From Leptotrichia wadei (GTDB lineage Bacteria > Fusobacteriota > Fusobacteriia > Fusobacteriales > Leptotrichiaceae), in NCBI RefSeq assembly GCF_007990545.2, contig NZ_AP019829.2, positions 1,240,001 through 1,304,000 of the forward strand: 64,000 bases of DNA, read 5' to 3'. Shown in pieces: positions 14,841 to 24,257 of the stretch. The notes under the pieces were generated by a model, which made no database searches, was not told the origin of the DNA, and worked only from the letters and a program-made list of their open reading frames with translations. The translations under genes and the position numbers were made by a program. Position 1 is the first letter of the stretch. Every line of letters begins with the position of its first letter.

Positions 14841-17045
14841 TTATTTTTCCAAAATTTTATCTGCCAGCACCAATGCTATCTTCTTTTCTCCAACCATAAA
14901 TTCCACAATCATACTTTTCATATCCACTTTTTTTATTTTTCCACGTCCAAATTTCTTATGTTTAACTACATCTCCAACTTTATATTTAGAATTCATATTT
15001 GGAACAGCAGCTTGAGAACTATTTAATTTTTTACCAAATGTTCCAATTTTATTTTTAGAAAACGGATTAAAATTTTCTACTTTAGGTGTAAAGCTTCTTG
15101 GATTTTGTAATTTATTTCCGTATTCTCCACTCACATATTCCAGATTTTCCTGCTTCATTTCATAGATAAATCTTGACGGACGACGTGCGTTATCATCTTT
15201 TCCCCAGATTTTTCTAGAAGATGAATATGAAATAAATAATTCCTTTTTTGCACGGGTTATCGCCACATAGCAAAGTCTTCGCTCTTCTTCCAGTTCTTCT
15301 TCTGGTGCATCAAAGGAAATTGATGGAAACAGTCCGTCCTCCATTCCAGCTAAAAAGACATAGTCAAATTCCAATCCTTTTGAACTGTGAATTGTCATAA
15401 GTTTTACATAATTTTCATCTTCTTCCATTTCATCAGTTGCCGAACTTAGTGAAATCATATCAAGATATTCATTTAACGACATATTTGGGTTCTGCTTTTC
15501 AATTTCAGCAATACTGTTTAACAATTCCTCAATATTTCTAACCCTATCTTCCTTGTTGTCTTCAATTGAATCAATATAATGAGTTTTAATCAATATTTCA
15601 TCAAATATTTCTTTAATTGACATCTCATCAAGATTTGAATAAATACTTTGCATCATATTGTAAAATTCTTGTAATGCTAATTTTGTAGCAGTTCTTACTG
15701 GAATTGAATCAATATAGTGAAGTGCCTCCAGCATAGAAATATTTTTTTCATTTGCCACTTCCTGTATTTTTTCCAGTGTCTTTTCTCCAACAGAACGTTT
15801 TGGAACATTAATTATACGATAAAAATTATGATTATCATTTTTATTATTTAAAAGACTCAAGTATGCTAAAATATCCTTTATTTCCTTACGTTGAAAGAAT
15901 TGCATCCCGCCATAAATTTTATACGGAATATTTGCAGCCAGGAGTTTTTCTTCCAGCACTCTCGAATGTGCATTTGTTCTATACAAAATCGTCATATCCT
16001 TGTATTCAGCACCATCTTTTTTCTTTTTTTTCATTTCTGTTATAATAAAATTTGCTTCATCAAAAACAGTCGCTGCATTATAAATCTTAATTTTTTCACC
16101 ATCTGAACCATCCGTCCAAAGCGTTTTCCCTTTTGAACTTTTGTTATTTTTAATAAGTTCATTAGCCGTATCCAGTATTTTCTTAGTAGAACGATAATTT
16201 CTTTCAAGTTTTACCGTAAATGCTTCCTTGTAATCCCTCTCAAAATTCAGTATATTATTAATATTTGCCCCACGAAATGCATAAATACTCTGATCTTCAT
16301 CTCCCACAACACAAATATTTCTATACTTCGCCGCAATTAAATTTATCATTTCATACTGAATATCATTAGTATCCTGATATTCATCCACCACAATATATCT
16401 ATATCTTTCCTGTATTTTTTCCAGCACAAAAGCATCATCTAGCAATTTTCTCGCATTTAAAAGCAAATCTGAAAAATCCATCGCATTATTTGCCTTCAAA
16501 ACTTCATTATATTTCTGATAAATTTCGCCAAAAAGCCTATTTGCAGGAATTCTCATATCAATTTCCCGCTCCAGCTCCTTAATCCCTATACCCTGCTCCT
16601 TCAATTTACTAATCTTATTTGCAAGTTTTCCTGGCTGAATGCCATCACTATCCTTAATTCCCATTTCTTTTTTTATTTTTGTAATAATTGATTTTTGATC
16701 GTCCACATCATAAATATTAAAATTCCGTCCATACCCAATTCTCTCAGAATAAGTTTTAAGCAATCTCACCGAAAACGAGTGAAATGTAGAAACAACAAGA
16801 TTATTCGCCTCATGCTCAATAAGAGCCACAGCCCTCTCCTTCATCTCCCTTGCCGCCTTATTCGTAAAAGTAAGTGCCAGAATATTAAGTGGCGAAATTC
16901 CTATCTCTTTTACCATGTGTGCAATTCTATAAGTAACTGTCCGTGTTTTTCCGCTTCCCGCTCCAGCCAGTATCAATACAGGTCCTTCTATTTTTTCTGC
17001 AGCTTTTCTCTGCTCTTCGTTTAATTCATCTAAAATACTGCTCAT
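14841..17045 (-). CDS. pcrA: ATP-dependent 3'-5' DNA helicase, UvrD/PcrA type
   Basis: This 734-residue superfamily 1A helicase is of normal PcrA length. It shows the Q-motif LNEEQRKA, Walker A LILAGAGSGKTRTV (residues 26-39), motif II VVDEYQDTN, motif III GDEDQSIYAFRGA, motif IV RNYRST, motif V TIHSSKGLEFDYVF and motif VI YVAITRAKK. The C-terminal tail has the Tudor-like KVGDVVKHKKFGRGKI that in PcrA contacts RNA polymerase. It acts in nucleotide excision repair, replication restart and plasmid or conflict handling. It is 22 bases after the thymidine kinase gene, probably in one operon. Confidence 0.95.
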   Translation of the reverse strand: MSSILDELNEEQRKAAEKIEGPVLILAGAGSGKTRTVTYRIAHMVKEIGISPLNILALTFTNKAAREMKERAVALIEHEANNLVVSTFHSFSVRLLKTYSERIGYGRNFNIYDVDDQKSIITKIKKEMGIKDSDGIQPGKLANKISKLKEQGIGIKELEREIDMRIPANRLFGEIYQKYNEVLKANNAMDFSDLLLNARKLLDDAFVLEKIQERYRYIVVDEYQDTNDIQYEMINLIAAKYRNICVVGDEDQSIYAFRGANINNILNFERDYKEAFTVKLERNYRSTKKILDTANELIKNNKSSKGKTLWTDGSDGEKIKIYNAATVFDEANFIITEMKKKKKDGAEYKDMTILYRTNAHSRVLEEKLLAANIPYKIYGGMQFFQRKEIKDILAYLSLLNNKNDNHNFYRIINVPKRSVGEKTLEKIQEVANEKNISMLEALHYIDSIPVRTATKLALQEFYNMMQSIYSNLDEMSIKEIFDEILIKTHYIDSIEDNKEDRVRNIEELLNSIAEIEKQNPNMSLNEYLDMISLSSATDEMEEDENYVKLMTIHSSKGLEFDYVFLAGMEDGLFPSISFDAPEEELEEERRLCYVAITRAKKELFISYSSSRKIWGKDDNARRPSRFIYEMKQENLEYVSGEYGNKLQNPRSFTPKVENFNPFSKNKIGTFGKKLNSSQAAVPNMNSKYKVGDVVKHKKFGRGKIKKVDMKSMIVEFMVGEKKIALVLADKILEK

Positions 17046-17067
17046 ATCTCTCCTTTTTCATTATTTT

Positions 17068-18147
17068 CTACAATTCTCTATATTTAACTTCCGTTATTTT
17101 CGATATTTTCTCAATAACACCATTTTCTTCCTTTTCTTCCCCAGCATGACTATTCCCATTCTTATAGACAATTTCCTTTAAATTTAAGTCTGATTTTTTT
17201 AATAAGTCAACTGTCAATAAAATCTGATTAAGCACACCTTTTTTATTTTTTGAAACAATAATTACTTCTGAATTTTTTCTAAATTCACACATAAAGTCCA
17301 GAATACTGTAGCTTCCTTCCAGCTTTAACAAAAGTCCGCCAGTAATTCTGACAAAAATATAGTCATTTTCAATTAATGCTGTGTTTATTTTTTTACGCAA
17401 TTTTATTAAATTGCTTTTTTCATTTTCATCCATTTGCCCTTTTATAACAATAGTTTCTATTTTTTTATTATCAACTAATTGTTCTTCGTACATTTTTTCG
17501 ACAAATTTCTTACCAACATTAATTTCAGTTCCAACTATAAAATATATTTTCCCTTTTTTATCGCTTCTATATCTTACAATATGATGCCTTCGACATCTTG
17601 CCTCATAATTTTCATTTGCACCAACCATAACTAGCGGATCGTCATAATATGCAGGCTCTCCATTGATAAGACGCTGACTCGCATAAGCAGGCTTTCCGCA
17701 AACCATGCAAATTGCATGAAGCTTATCCACCTGATCGGCAATGCTCATCAGTTCTGGCACAGGCTCATAAGGCTCTGCCCTGAAGCTCATATCAAGACCT
17801 GCAACGATCACTCTTTTTCCATATTCCACATACTTCTTACAAAAATCAACAACCTTTTTCCCAAAAAACTGTACTTCATCAATACCAATCACTTCTGCAT
17901 CAACATTTTTTTCCATAATTTCTTCCATCTGGGAAACATCGCTCACAGGATAGGCCCTAAAACTGTTATTTTCATGTGAAAATACTCCATTTTCCCCATA
18001 TCTATTGTCAATCGCATGTTTAAATGCAACTATTTTCTGTTTTGCATACTCTGCACGTCTAAGCCGTCTTATAAGCTCCTCGCTTTTCCCTGAATACATG
18101 CTTCCAGTAACGACTTCCAATGTTCCAATTTTAGAATTTTGTATCAT
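17068..18147 (-). CDS. tdk: Thymidine kinase (type II) fused to a degenerate BioD-like domain
   Basis: The protein has 359 residues, where type II thymidine kinases have about 190-200. Residues 8-195 are a complete Tdk: P-loop GSMYSGKS (15-22), DE at 90-91, and zinc ligands CxxC (147-150) with C185 and H188. It makes dTMP from thymidine. From residue 201 a second domain begins with IYFIVGTEINVGKK (P-loop-like, residues 206-214) and continues with ITGGLLLKLEGSYS and NQILLTVDLLKKSDL, a layout like dethiobiotin synthetase BioD. The BioD P-loop ends KK rather than KT, so activity is doubtful. The fusion is read in one uninterrupted frame. Confidence 0.88.
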   Translation of the reverse strand: MIQNSKIGTLEVVTGSMYSGKSEELIRRLRRAEYAKQKIVAFKHAIDNRYGENGVFSHENNSFRAYPVSDVSQMEEIMEKNVDAEVIGIDEVQFFGKKVVDFCKKYVEYGKRVIVAGLDMSFRAEPYEPVPELMSIADQVDKLHAICMVCGKPAYASQRLINGEPAYYDDPLVMVGANENYEARCRRHHIVRYRSDKKGKIYFIVGTEINVGKKFVEKMYEEQLVDNKKIETIVIKGQMDENEKSNLIKLRKKINTALIENDYIFVRITGGLLLKLEGSYSILDFMCEFRKNSEVIIVSKNKKGVLNQILLTVDLLKKSDLNLKEIVYKNGNSHAGEEKEENGVIEKISKITEVKYREL

Positions 18148-18226
18148 TTTATCGTTCCTTTTCTATTTTTTTAATTATTCAATATTTAAATAAACTTAAA
18201 TTGCCTTCGCTTTAGTATAACTTATG

Positions 18227-18250
18227 TTTTAAAAAGGGGCTATTGCCCCT
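18227..18250 (-). terminator. Terminator between the GH13-like gene and the tdk-pcrA operon
   Basis: A perfect AGGGGC-(AATA)-GCCCCT type hairpin at 18235-18250 is followed by TTTTTAAAA on the minus strand, about 25 bases past the stop at 18275. Confidence 0.85.
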
Positions 18251-18274
18251 TGTATATCTTTAATTTAGATTTTT

Positions 18275-20881
18275 TTATTTTTTATTTTTATTTTCTCTAA
18301 ATGAATCAAACATATTTTTTGCATTACTGTATAAAACCTTGACTTCATAAGGCTTTACATTAATTTGAATTTTTTTGTCTGAAATCGCATAATTTTCCTT
18401 TAAATTTAATTGATTTCTATAAAACCCAAATAATTTTGGTACTTGTAAAGATAACGGATATTCATCTGATCCATTATTTACAACCATTATCATTGACTCA
18501 TTCCCATCTGATATTTCATAGGAAATGAAGTCTGTATTTGGTCTTGCAGGATTTATATCACGACCTTGATACAGTTTTGCCCGTCTTTTCTGATCATCTA
18601 AATAAGCTGTGATTTCCGAGTCTATACGCCCTTTTGTTTTGGGATCGCTATAAACTTCAAGAATTCTTAATTTTCCATTTTTAAACAAATTTTTATGTTC
18701 CTTACGTATTTTTAATAATGCTCTGTAATGATTTTCAATATCAGGATTACTTTTTACAGGATAGGAAATCCACTTTTGAACTTCATTCACTTCCACAACG
18801 CTTGGCAAACTTCTAAGCCTGTCTTTATATTTAATAATATTGTCAGTTTCATTGTCATAAGGTTCATAATCCTCCCATAACATGGGCTTTCTATTTCTAG
18901 GTGAATCTGCTCCCCACATTCCCTTTTCATCTCCATAATAGATAATTGGTGTGGCAGGCAGCATCATTTGCATTGCAACTACTCTTTTCAATTTATTTAC
19001 AGCAGTTCCATCGTAAAGATCTGGGCGGATATTTAAATATCCTTGATCCGACTGGTTATTTCTATCATAAACTCTATTGGGATTTATCATTCCGCTAAAA
19101 ATTCTGTCTGTATCAAGCGATCCGATAAACACTTGTGTCATATTAAAGCGATTGCTTGAATATCTGTTATAAATTTCATTTAATTTTGTTGCAAATTCAA
19201 CTCCGCCAATACGGAAATTTGGATTAGTATTCACAGTATATTTTATAATATTGTTAATAATATTATAATCTGCTCCACTATCATAAATTCCATCTTCAAT
19301 ATCTTTTGTAATGCTATTTGAAACTTCCCCTGTAATCAGCAAGTCTGGCTTATACTTTTTCAAATTTTCTGTAATATTTGCAATATATTCCTTATTTGCA
19401 TTATCATAGTAAACATATCTTATCCCATCAATCCCATCATCATAAATTTCCTTCTTAAATGTCCCATCAGGCCCTAAAATCCATTTTTTCATCGCATTTT
19501 CAATATAATTTCTAACTTCAGGATTTTTTAAGTCAAGCACAGTATCCTTCAAATACCAGTTTGAAAATTCCTTATTATTTATCGCAAAAAATCTGTTCGA
19601 TGTAGTGTCAGCAGCCACTTCCAGAACCACTTTCAGACCTTTCTGATGGGCCTTTTTCACAAGGCTAGCCAGTTTTAAGTCAGAATCTGTCCACACCCAC
19701 GTTTTGGGATCTAGCAAGTCTTCATCAAGCAAGTTTTTATCAGTTTCAGGATTAAAAATAAGCAAATTCAATTCCATATCCCCATTGTTATTATGAACTT
19801 TTGATTTTATGTCAAGCCCTTTAGATGTTCCAGTCTGCTCTATATATCCAAAATACGGATCAACGTGATTAAAGTAAATTGTGTCATATTTATGGTTTGA
19901 AAGTGAATAAAATGGTGATGATAAAATTATATATTCTATACCAAGATCTTTAATATAATCAAGCTTTTCAATTATTCCTTCTAAGTCTCCACCATAATAA
20001 CGTGTGTAATTTTGAACATCATTTAACGTATTTTCTTCCCACTCGTTTTTTTCCTCATAATTACTATTCCACTCATTTAGCGAGAACTGCGGCTTCTCAT
20101 TTCCGCCCCAATATGCCAAAACTAAATCTTTTTTTGATCTTCCTGAACGAATTTCTCCAGTAGGCTCTGCAAAGTCATCTGTCCCAAACTCATTAAAAAT
20201 CGCATCATTATCCACATCCCCATTTCTAAATGAATCAATGTAAATCTGGTATCCTACAGAACCTCTAGCCCATTCTGGAATTGTCGTTAATTTTTTTGAA
20301 CGTGAAAACTCAAATCTTTCTATGTCCTTTAGATTTTTTGAAATATTTCTTCCCATATAATATTTTGTCTTGTCATCTGTCAGCACAAAATAATAACTTG
20401 ACACACTGCTTGGGATTTCAGCCATAAAAATTTCATTTCCACCATAGTTTCCAATTCCACGCATCAATTTTTTACCGCCATCATAAACAATTTCTGCAGA
20501 ATAGATATCGTTATTTTTAGTTTTTAACATTATCTTAACATTATTTCCGTTAAGAACTCTAAATTCAGTATCCTCTTTGTGAACTAATGAATCTAGATCA
20601 ATAATTCCATCATTTCTTTGACTGTATTTCAATTCATTTTTTTTTGAAACATCTGCGTTTTCATCTGTTACATCAGCTTTATCATTAACTTTTTTATTTT
20701 TTTCAAAATTTTCACTATTTTTTTTATTATTTCTTTTCGACGCACTAATCAAGTAATTCTCTTGAATATTCACAGTATCATTTATATTTTTGTGAAAATT
20801 CTCATTCTGTACAGAAGTTGAAAATGAAATAACTGAACTTACTAAAAACAGCAAAAGTTTCATCTTTAATTTAAAACTCAT
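18275..20881 (-). CDS. Secreted GH13-like (alpha-amylase fold) protein with altered catalytic motifs
   Basis: This 868-residue protein has an N-terminal signal (KMKLLLFLVSSVISFSTS), a charged linker to about residue 90, an N-terminal beta domain and a GH13 barrel resembling neopullulanases. The fold markers LDYIKDLGIEYIILSSPF and NHKYDT are intact. The four catalytic regions are not: region I is VVLEVAADTT (near 419, family DxxxNH), region II is DGIRYVYYD (near 485, the nucleophile of RxD is V), region III keeps ITGEV (near 515), and region IV is GSLDTD (near 589, HD became LD). It may be a carbohydrate-binding pseudoenzyme. Its ATG overlaps the comF stop by four bases. Confidence 0.8.
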   Translation of the reverse strand: MSFKLKMKLLLFLVSSVISFSTSVQNENFHKNINDTVNIQENYLISASKRNNKKNSENFEKNKKVNDKADVTDENADVSKKNELKYSQRNDGIIDLDSLVHKEDTEFRVLNGNNVKIMLKTKNNDIYSAEIVYDGGKKLMRGIGNYGGNEIFMAEIPSSVSSYYFVLTDDKTKYYMGRNISKNLKDIERFEFSRSKKLTTIPEWARGSVGYQIYIDSFRNGDVDNDAIFNEFGTDDFAEPTGEIRSGRSKKDLVLAYWGGNEKPQFSLNEWNSNYEEKNEWEENTLNDVQNYTRYYGGDLEGIIEKLDYIKDLGIEYIILSSPFYSLSNHKYDTIYFNHVDPYFGYIEQTGTSKGLDIKSKVHNNNGDMELNLLIFNPETDKNLLDEDLLDPKTWVWTDSDLKLASLVKKAHQKGLKVVLEVAADTTSNRFFAINNKEFSNWYLKDTVLDLKNPEVRNYIENAMKKWILGPDGTFKKEIYDDGIDGIRYVYYDNANKEYIANITENLKKYKPDLLITGEVSNSITKDIEDGIYDSGADYNIINNIIKYTVNTNPNFRIGGVEFATKLNEIYNRYSSNRFNMTQVFIGSLDTDRIFSGMINPNRVYDRNNQSDQGYLNIRPDLYDGTAVNKLKRVVAMQMMLPATPIIYYGDEKGMWGADSPRNRKPMLWEDYEPYDNETDNIIKYKDRLRSLPSVVEVNEVQKWISYPVKSNPDIENHYRALLKIRKEHKNLFKNGKLRILEVYSDPKTKGRIDSEITAYLDDQKRRAKLYQGRDINPARPNTDFISYEISDGNESMIMVVNNGSDEYPLSLQVPKLFGFYRNQLNLKENYAISDKKIQINVKPYEVKVLYSNAKNMFDSFRENKNKK

Positions 20882-21570
20882 ATTTCTCCTCTATTCATCT
20901 TAATTTCCCTAGCCGCAGCCAGACAAAAAACTATTATTTTTATATTTTTTTTATTCACATCACCTTCAAATTGCTCTAAAATACTACTTTTAATTTCCCT
21001 AAGTGTAGCCCCAGTTGTTATAATATCATCAAGTATCAGAATGTTTTTATTTTTAAAGTCAATATTTCCAGAAATTTTAAAAGCTCCCTTTATATTTTTA
21101 TTTCTATCTTCCTCATTTAGAATTCCAGCCATTTTTTTCGTATTTTTAATCCGTTCAAGCTGAACATAATTAACCTTTAAAAAATTCAAAATTTCATCAA
21201 CTTGATTATATCCTCTCTCATTTTTTCTTTTCCTGCTGACAGGCACACTCACAACAACATCTATTTTTTCCCTTTTTAAAACATAATAAAACTCCTCTTT
21301 TACCAATTCAGCAATCAATTTTGCCATAACCTTCCTATGATTATACTTATAGGAATAAATCAATCTCTTAAATTCCCTGTTATAATCCCAGACATAGTAA
21401 ATATTATTTAATTTTCGCAATTTTTTTAAGCTGTTCAAAATATTTCTCGTATCCTTTGACACAATATCACACTCAACCAGTTCCTCCCCAGAAATTATAT
21501 CCCGATTCCTAAACAAAATTCCTTTAAAATTAAATATTATTTTCCCAAAAACTTTAGACTGGATCTTCAA
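20878..21570 (-). CDS. comF: ComF-type phosphoribosyltransferase-like protein
   Basis: This 230-residue reading has a TTG as its first codon, so the start is uncertain and may lie further in. The PRPP-binding loop ILILDDIITTGATLREI near residues 172-188 and VVSVPVSRKRKNERGYNQVDE near 105-125 identify ComF. The Cys-rich zinc finger usual at the ComF N-terminus is absent, but the upstream overlapping gene encodes a small zinc-ribbon protein. ComF is needed for DNA uptake during natural transformation in several bacteria. It is translationally coupled to the GH13-like gene (ATGA overlap). Confidence 0.85.
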   Translation of the reverse strand: MKIQSKVFGKIIFNFKGILFRNRDIISGEELVECDIVSKDTRNILNSLKKLRKLNNIYYVWDYNREFKRLIYSYKYNHRKVMAKLIAELVKEEFYYVLKREKIDVVVSVPVSRKRKNERGYNQVDEILNFLKVNYVQLERIKNTKKMAGILNEEDRNKNIKGAFKISGNIDFKNKNILILDDIITTGATLREIKSSILEQFEGDVNKKNIKIIVFCLAAAREIKMNRGEI

Positions 21571-21745
21571 CCTTCTGAATTATCTTGGTTGAGTACATTT
21601 CCGTATATCCACAGTTTTTACATATTTTCAAATAAAACGTATCAATAGCTATCTTTGCTCCAACGGCCCTTTTGGTAGGAATAGCCACCTTTTTTATTTC
21701 AAATATATCCATTCCACATTTACAGCATTTTTCATCATTTCTCAT
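21554..21745 (-). CDS. Zinc-ribbon protein of DUF2082 type
   Basis: This 63-residue protein has two CxxC pairs (CCKCG at 7-11 and CKNCG near 47) spaced as in a treble or zinc ribbon, with the family-like ending YTEMYSTKI. DUF2082 proteins are predicted nucleic-acid-binding zinc ribbons. Its 3' end overlaps the comF reading frame by 17 bases. Since comF here lacks its own zinc finger, the small protein could stand in for it (inference). Confidence 0.72.
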   Translation of the reverse strand: MRNDEKCCKCGMDIFEIKKVAIPTKRAVGAKIAIDTFYLKICKNCGYTEMYSTKIIQKVEDPV

Positions 21746-21754
21746 ATAACCACC

Positions 21755-22102
21755 TCAAAACGCATTTTTTAACCACTCAATATTTCCAGAATCCTTACTT
21801 ACTCCAATAATATCATACCTCACATTCCTGTCCCAATTTTTTTTCAAAAGATAAACCTGCGAACTGGCAAAAATCCTATTCTGCTTTTCCTCCGTTACCA
21901 TCTCAATCGCCGATCCAAAAAAGTCATTTCTTCGATACTTAACTTCCACAAACACAAGCGTCTGGCTACTCTTCTCAAAAAAAATCAGATCAATCTCCCC
22001 AAACCTAGTATAAAAATTACTCTCAACAAACACAAGCCCCTGCAAAATCAGATAGTCCTTTGCTATATTCTCATACTTAAACCCAACTTCCCTTTTATTC
22101 AT
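21755..22102 (-). CDS. YraN family endonuclease-like protein (UPF0102)
   Basis: This 115-residue protein shows the UPF0102 pattern: GFKYENIAKDYL, the GEIDLIFFE core and FVEVKYRR. The E-x-D...E-x-K spacing matches a restriction-endonuclease-like catalytic core. The length is normal. The family is near-universal, often next to rnhB, and its role is unsettled, perhaps in Holliday junction or DNA uptake processing. It lies 10 bases upstream of the zinc-ribbon gene; rnhB lies 4 kb upstream, separated from it by the AAA+/HNH cassette. Confidence 0.9.
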   Translation of the reverse strand: MNKREVGFKYENIAKDYLILQGLVFVESNFYTRFGEIDLIFFEKSSQTLVFVEVKYRRNDFFGSAIEMVTEEKQNRIFASSQVYLLKKNWDRNVRYDIIGVSKDSGNIEWLKNAF

Positions 22103-22309
22103 TCTAACTCACTTTTCCCCCTTTTTTGATATTATACCACAAATATCTATATTTATTCTTTTAATATAATACCAATTTTTTACTTTTTTTTCAAGACTGG
22201 AAATTCAATTAGTTTTTTGATTCTCTTAACCTAAATAATTTTAATGTTATCCTAAAATAAAATGTGTATCTTAATTTTTTAATACACATTTTTGAATTTA
22301 TATTTATTT

Positions 22310-23401
22310 TTAAAGTTTAAAATCTAAATCAGTTATTAATAACAGATCTTCTTTCGTAATATTCTTAATACTCACTATTCTTCTAGCATGATTCATTACT
22401 AAATCATCATAAATATTTCTTACCATCCTGCCATTTGAAAAATTTTCTTTTTTATTCTGCAATTCTGTTTCAAAAAAATCATTCAATTTTACTTTCGCTT
22501 TTTCTGTCAAATCATAATCATTATTTTTACACATTGATATTAATATTTCCAAAAGTTCTTTAGTATTATAGTCTTCGAATTCTATAAATGTGTTAAAACG
22601 GGACTTTAGTCCAGGATTTGAAGAAAAAAAGTTTTTCATTGGCTCAGAATACCCAGCAACAATTACTACCAAATCATTTCTATAATCCTCTAATGCTTTA
22701 GTCAATTCGGTTATGCATTCTCTTCCATAGGAATCACTTTGTTCATTTTCAGTTATACTGTAGGCTTCATCAATAAATAACACTCCACCTTTAGCTTTTT
22801 CTATAACATTTTTTACCTTTAATGCTGTTTGACCTTGATACCCTGCTATTAAATCTGTCCTTGACACTTCAATAAAATGCCCTCTTGACAATAAACCTAA
22901 TTGCTTATAGATTCTACCTATAATTCTAGCAACAGTTGTTTTTCCAGTGCCAGGATTTCCTGTAAAAGATAAATGCAATGTGCTTTTAACAGCATTTAAT
23001 CCTTCTTTTTCTCTCATCTTTTGAACTTTTTGATAAATTATCAAATCATTCACTTTAGATTTAACATTCTTCAATCCAATCAAATTATTCAATTCTTCTA
23101 ATAAATCCGTTAAGCTTCTAGCATCTTCTACTACTTCATCTAAATTACAAATCCTTTTTATTTCTAAATAACCATAATATTCAACTAAACTTTTTTTCAA
23201 AAAATTTGCTATTTCTTTTATATCTTTGGAAAATTCTTTTGAATCTACTATTTCAGCAATTTTTTTTAATAATAAAACTGTAGATTCTCTACTATTTTCT
23301 TCAACAATAGACATTCCATATTTTGTAATTTTACCGTTAGAATTAGTAACCGCATCTAGTTTAGAAGCATAATTCAAAAAATTTTCTTTATATTTACTCA
23401 T
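22310..23401 (-). CDS. CbxX/CfqX (EccA/SpoVK-like) AAA+ ATPase
   Basis: This 363-residue protein has an N-terminal helical part of about 100 residues with no recognised domain. The AAA+ module follows, with Walker A GNPGTGKT at 148-155, Walker B LFIDEA at 208-213, the sensor region VVIVAGYSEPMKNF and arginine-finger segment NPGLKSRF. This clade includes RuBisCO activase CbxX and the EccA ATPase of type VII secretion; members remodel protein partners. Its ATG follows the stop of the coiled-coil gene without a gap, so the genes are coupled. It probably acts on the two upstream products (inference). Confidence 0.9.
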   Translation of the reverse strand: MSKYKENFLNYASKLDAVTNSNGKITKYGMSIVEENSRESTVLLLKKIAEIVDSKEFSKDIKEIANFLKKSLVEYYGYLEIKRICNLDEVVEDARSLTDLLEELNNLIGLKNVKSKVNDLIIYQKVQKMREKEGLNAVKSTLHLSFTGNPGTGKTTVARIIGRIYKQLGLLSRGHFIEVSRTDLIAGYQGQTALKVKNVIEKAKGGVLFIDEAYSITENEQSDSYGRECITELTKALEDYRNDLVVIVAGYSEPMKNFFSSNPGLKSRFNTFIEFEDYNTKELLEILISMCKNNDYDLTEKAKVKLNDFFETELQNKKENFSNGRMVRNIYDDLVMNHARRIVSIKNITKEDLLLITDLDFKL

Positions 23402-24241
23402 CTATTTACTTCCCATAAAAAATAATGAAAATAATAATATTGTAATAATTCCAAAAGATATATTTGATATTAAAACCGTTCTTTTTAATTTTTTTAGTTT
23501 CAATTCTGTATCTTCATCTATTATATAATTTTCTGATTTATCTTTAGATATTTTTGTAGAATTTAACTCATCTACATTTCTCTGAATATATATTTTTACT
23601 TCTTTAATATCTTCAGAAATTGTGAGTACTTTACTTTCTAACTTTTTCAAATCATTCCACATATTATCAATATCTTTAAGATGTCTATATGAATCTATCT
23701 TAGCTTTAAATAGACTTAAACCTTCAACTACTTTTTTTATAATCTCCATATTTCTACCAATATCTTGTTGGGCAACTTGAAGTTTTTCTTGAATAAATTT
23801 TATATTTTTCTGAGCAATCTGAATTTTACCATTTACTTCTTTAATATCTTCTATTCTTTTTTCAGCTTCTATTAACCCTTTATTTGCTTTATTTATTGCT
23901 TCGTTTGATTTCATCATAGATTGTGTTATATTTTTTATATACTCATTATCTAAAGCATTAAAAGTATTATAAATTACTCCAAATTCTTTAATTATTTTAT
24001 TTTTAACATCATTAATGCCTATTAAATGATTCTGAATTTGAGAACTTAATTTATTCAACTCTTCTCCTGTAACAACATGATTACCTCCGTGAATAAAGTT
24101 CCACCACTCTTCTGACTCAACTTTTGAAAGTTTAATATCTTTCACATTTTGTTCTGAAAATACTTTTAAATTATTTTTATACTCATCAAATTTTTCTGCT
24201 ATTATTCTACTATTTGTTTCAAGCATTTCATATTTACCCAT
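23402..24241 (-). CDS. Coiled-coil protein with C-terminal membrane anchor
   Basis: This 279-residue protein belongs to no family I recognise. Residues about 20-230 are almost wholly helical with heptad-like spacing (e.g. IEDIKEVNGKIQIAQKNIKF), and an EEWWNFIHGGNHVV block near residue 45 breaks the pattern. Residues about 255-275 form one hydrophobic helix (ISFGIITILLFSLFF) ending with a few polar residues, so it would be tail-anchored with its bulk in the cytoplasm. It is 16 bases after the HNH-like gene and abuts the ATPase gene. It could be a scaffold linking the other two at the membrane (inference). Confidence 0.7.
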   Translation of the reverse strand: MGKYEMLETNSRIIAEKFDEYKNNLKVFSEQNVKDIKLSKVESEEWWNFIHGGNHVVTGEELNKLSSQIQNHLIGINDVKNKIIKEFGVIYNTFNALDNEYIKNITQSMMKSNEAINKANKGLIEAEKRIEDIKEVNGKIQIAQKNIKFIQEKLQVAQQDIGRNMEIIKKVVEGLSLFKAKIDSYRHLKDIDNMWNDLKKLESKVLTISEDIKEVKIYIQRNVDELNSTKISKDKSENYIIDEDTELKLKKLKRTVLISNISFGIITILLFSLFFMGSK

Positions 24242-24257
24242 TTTTTTTGCTCCATTT

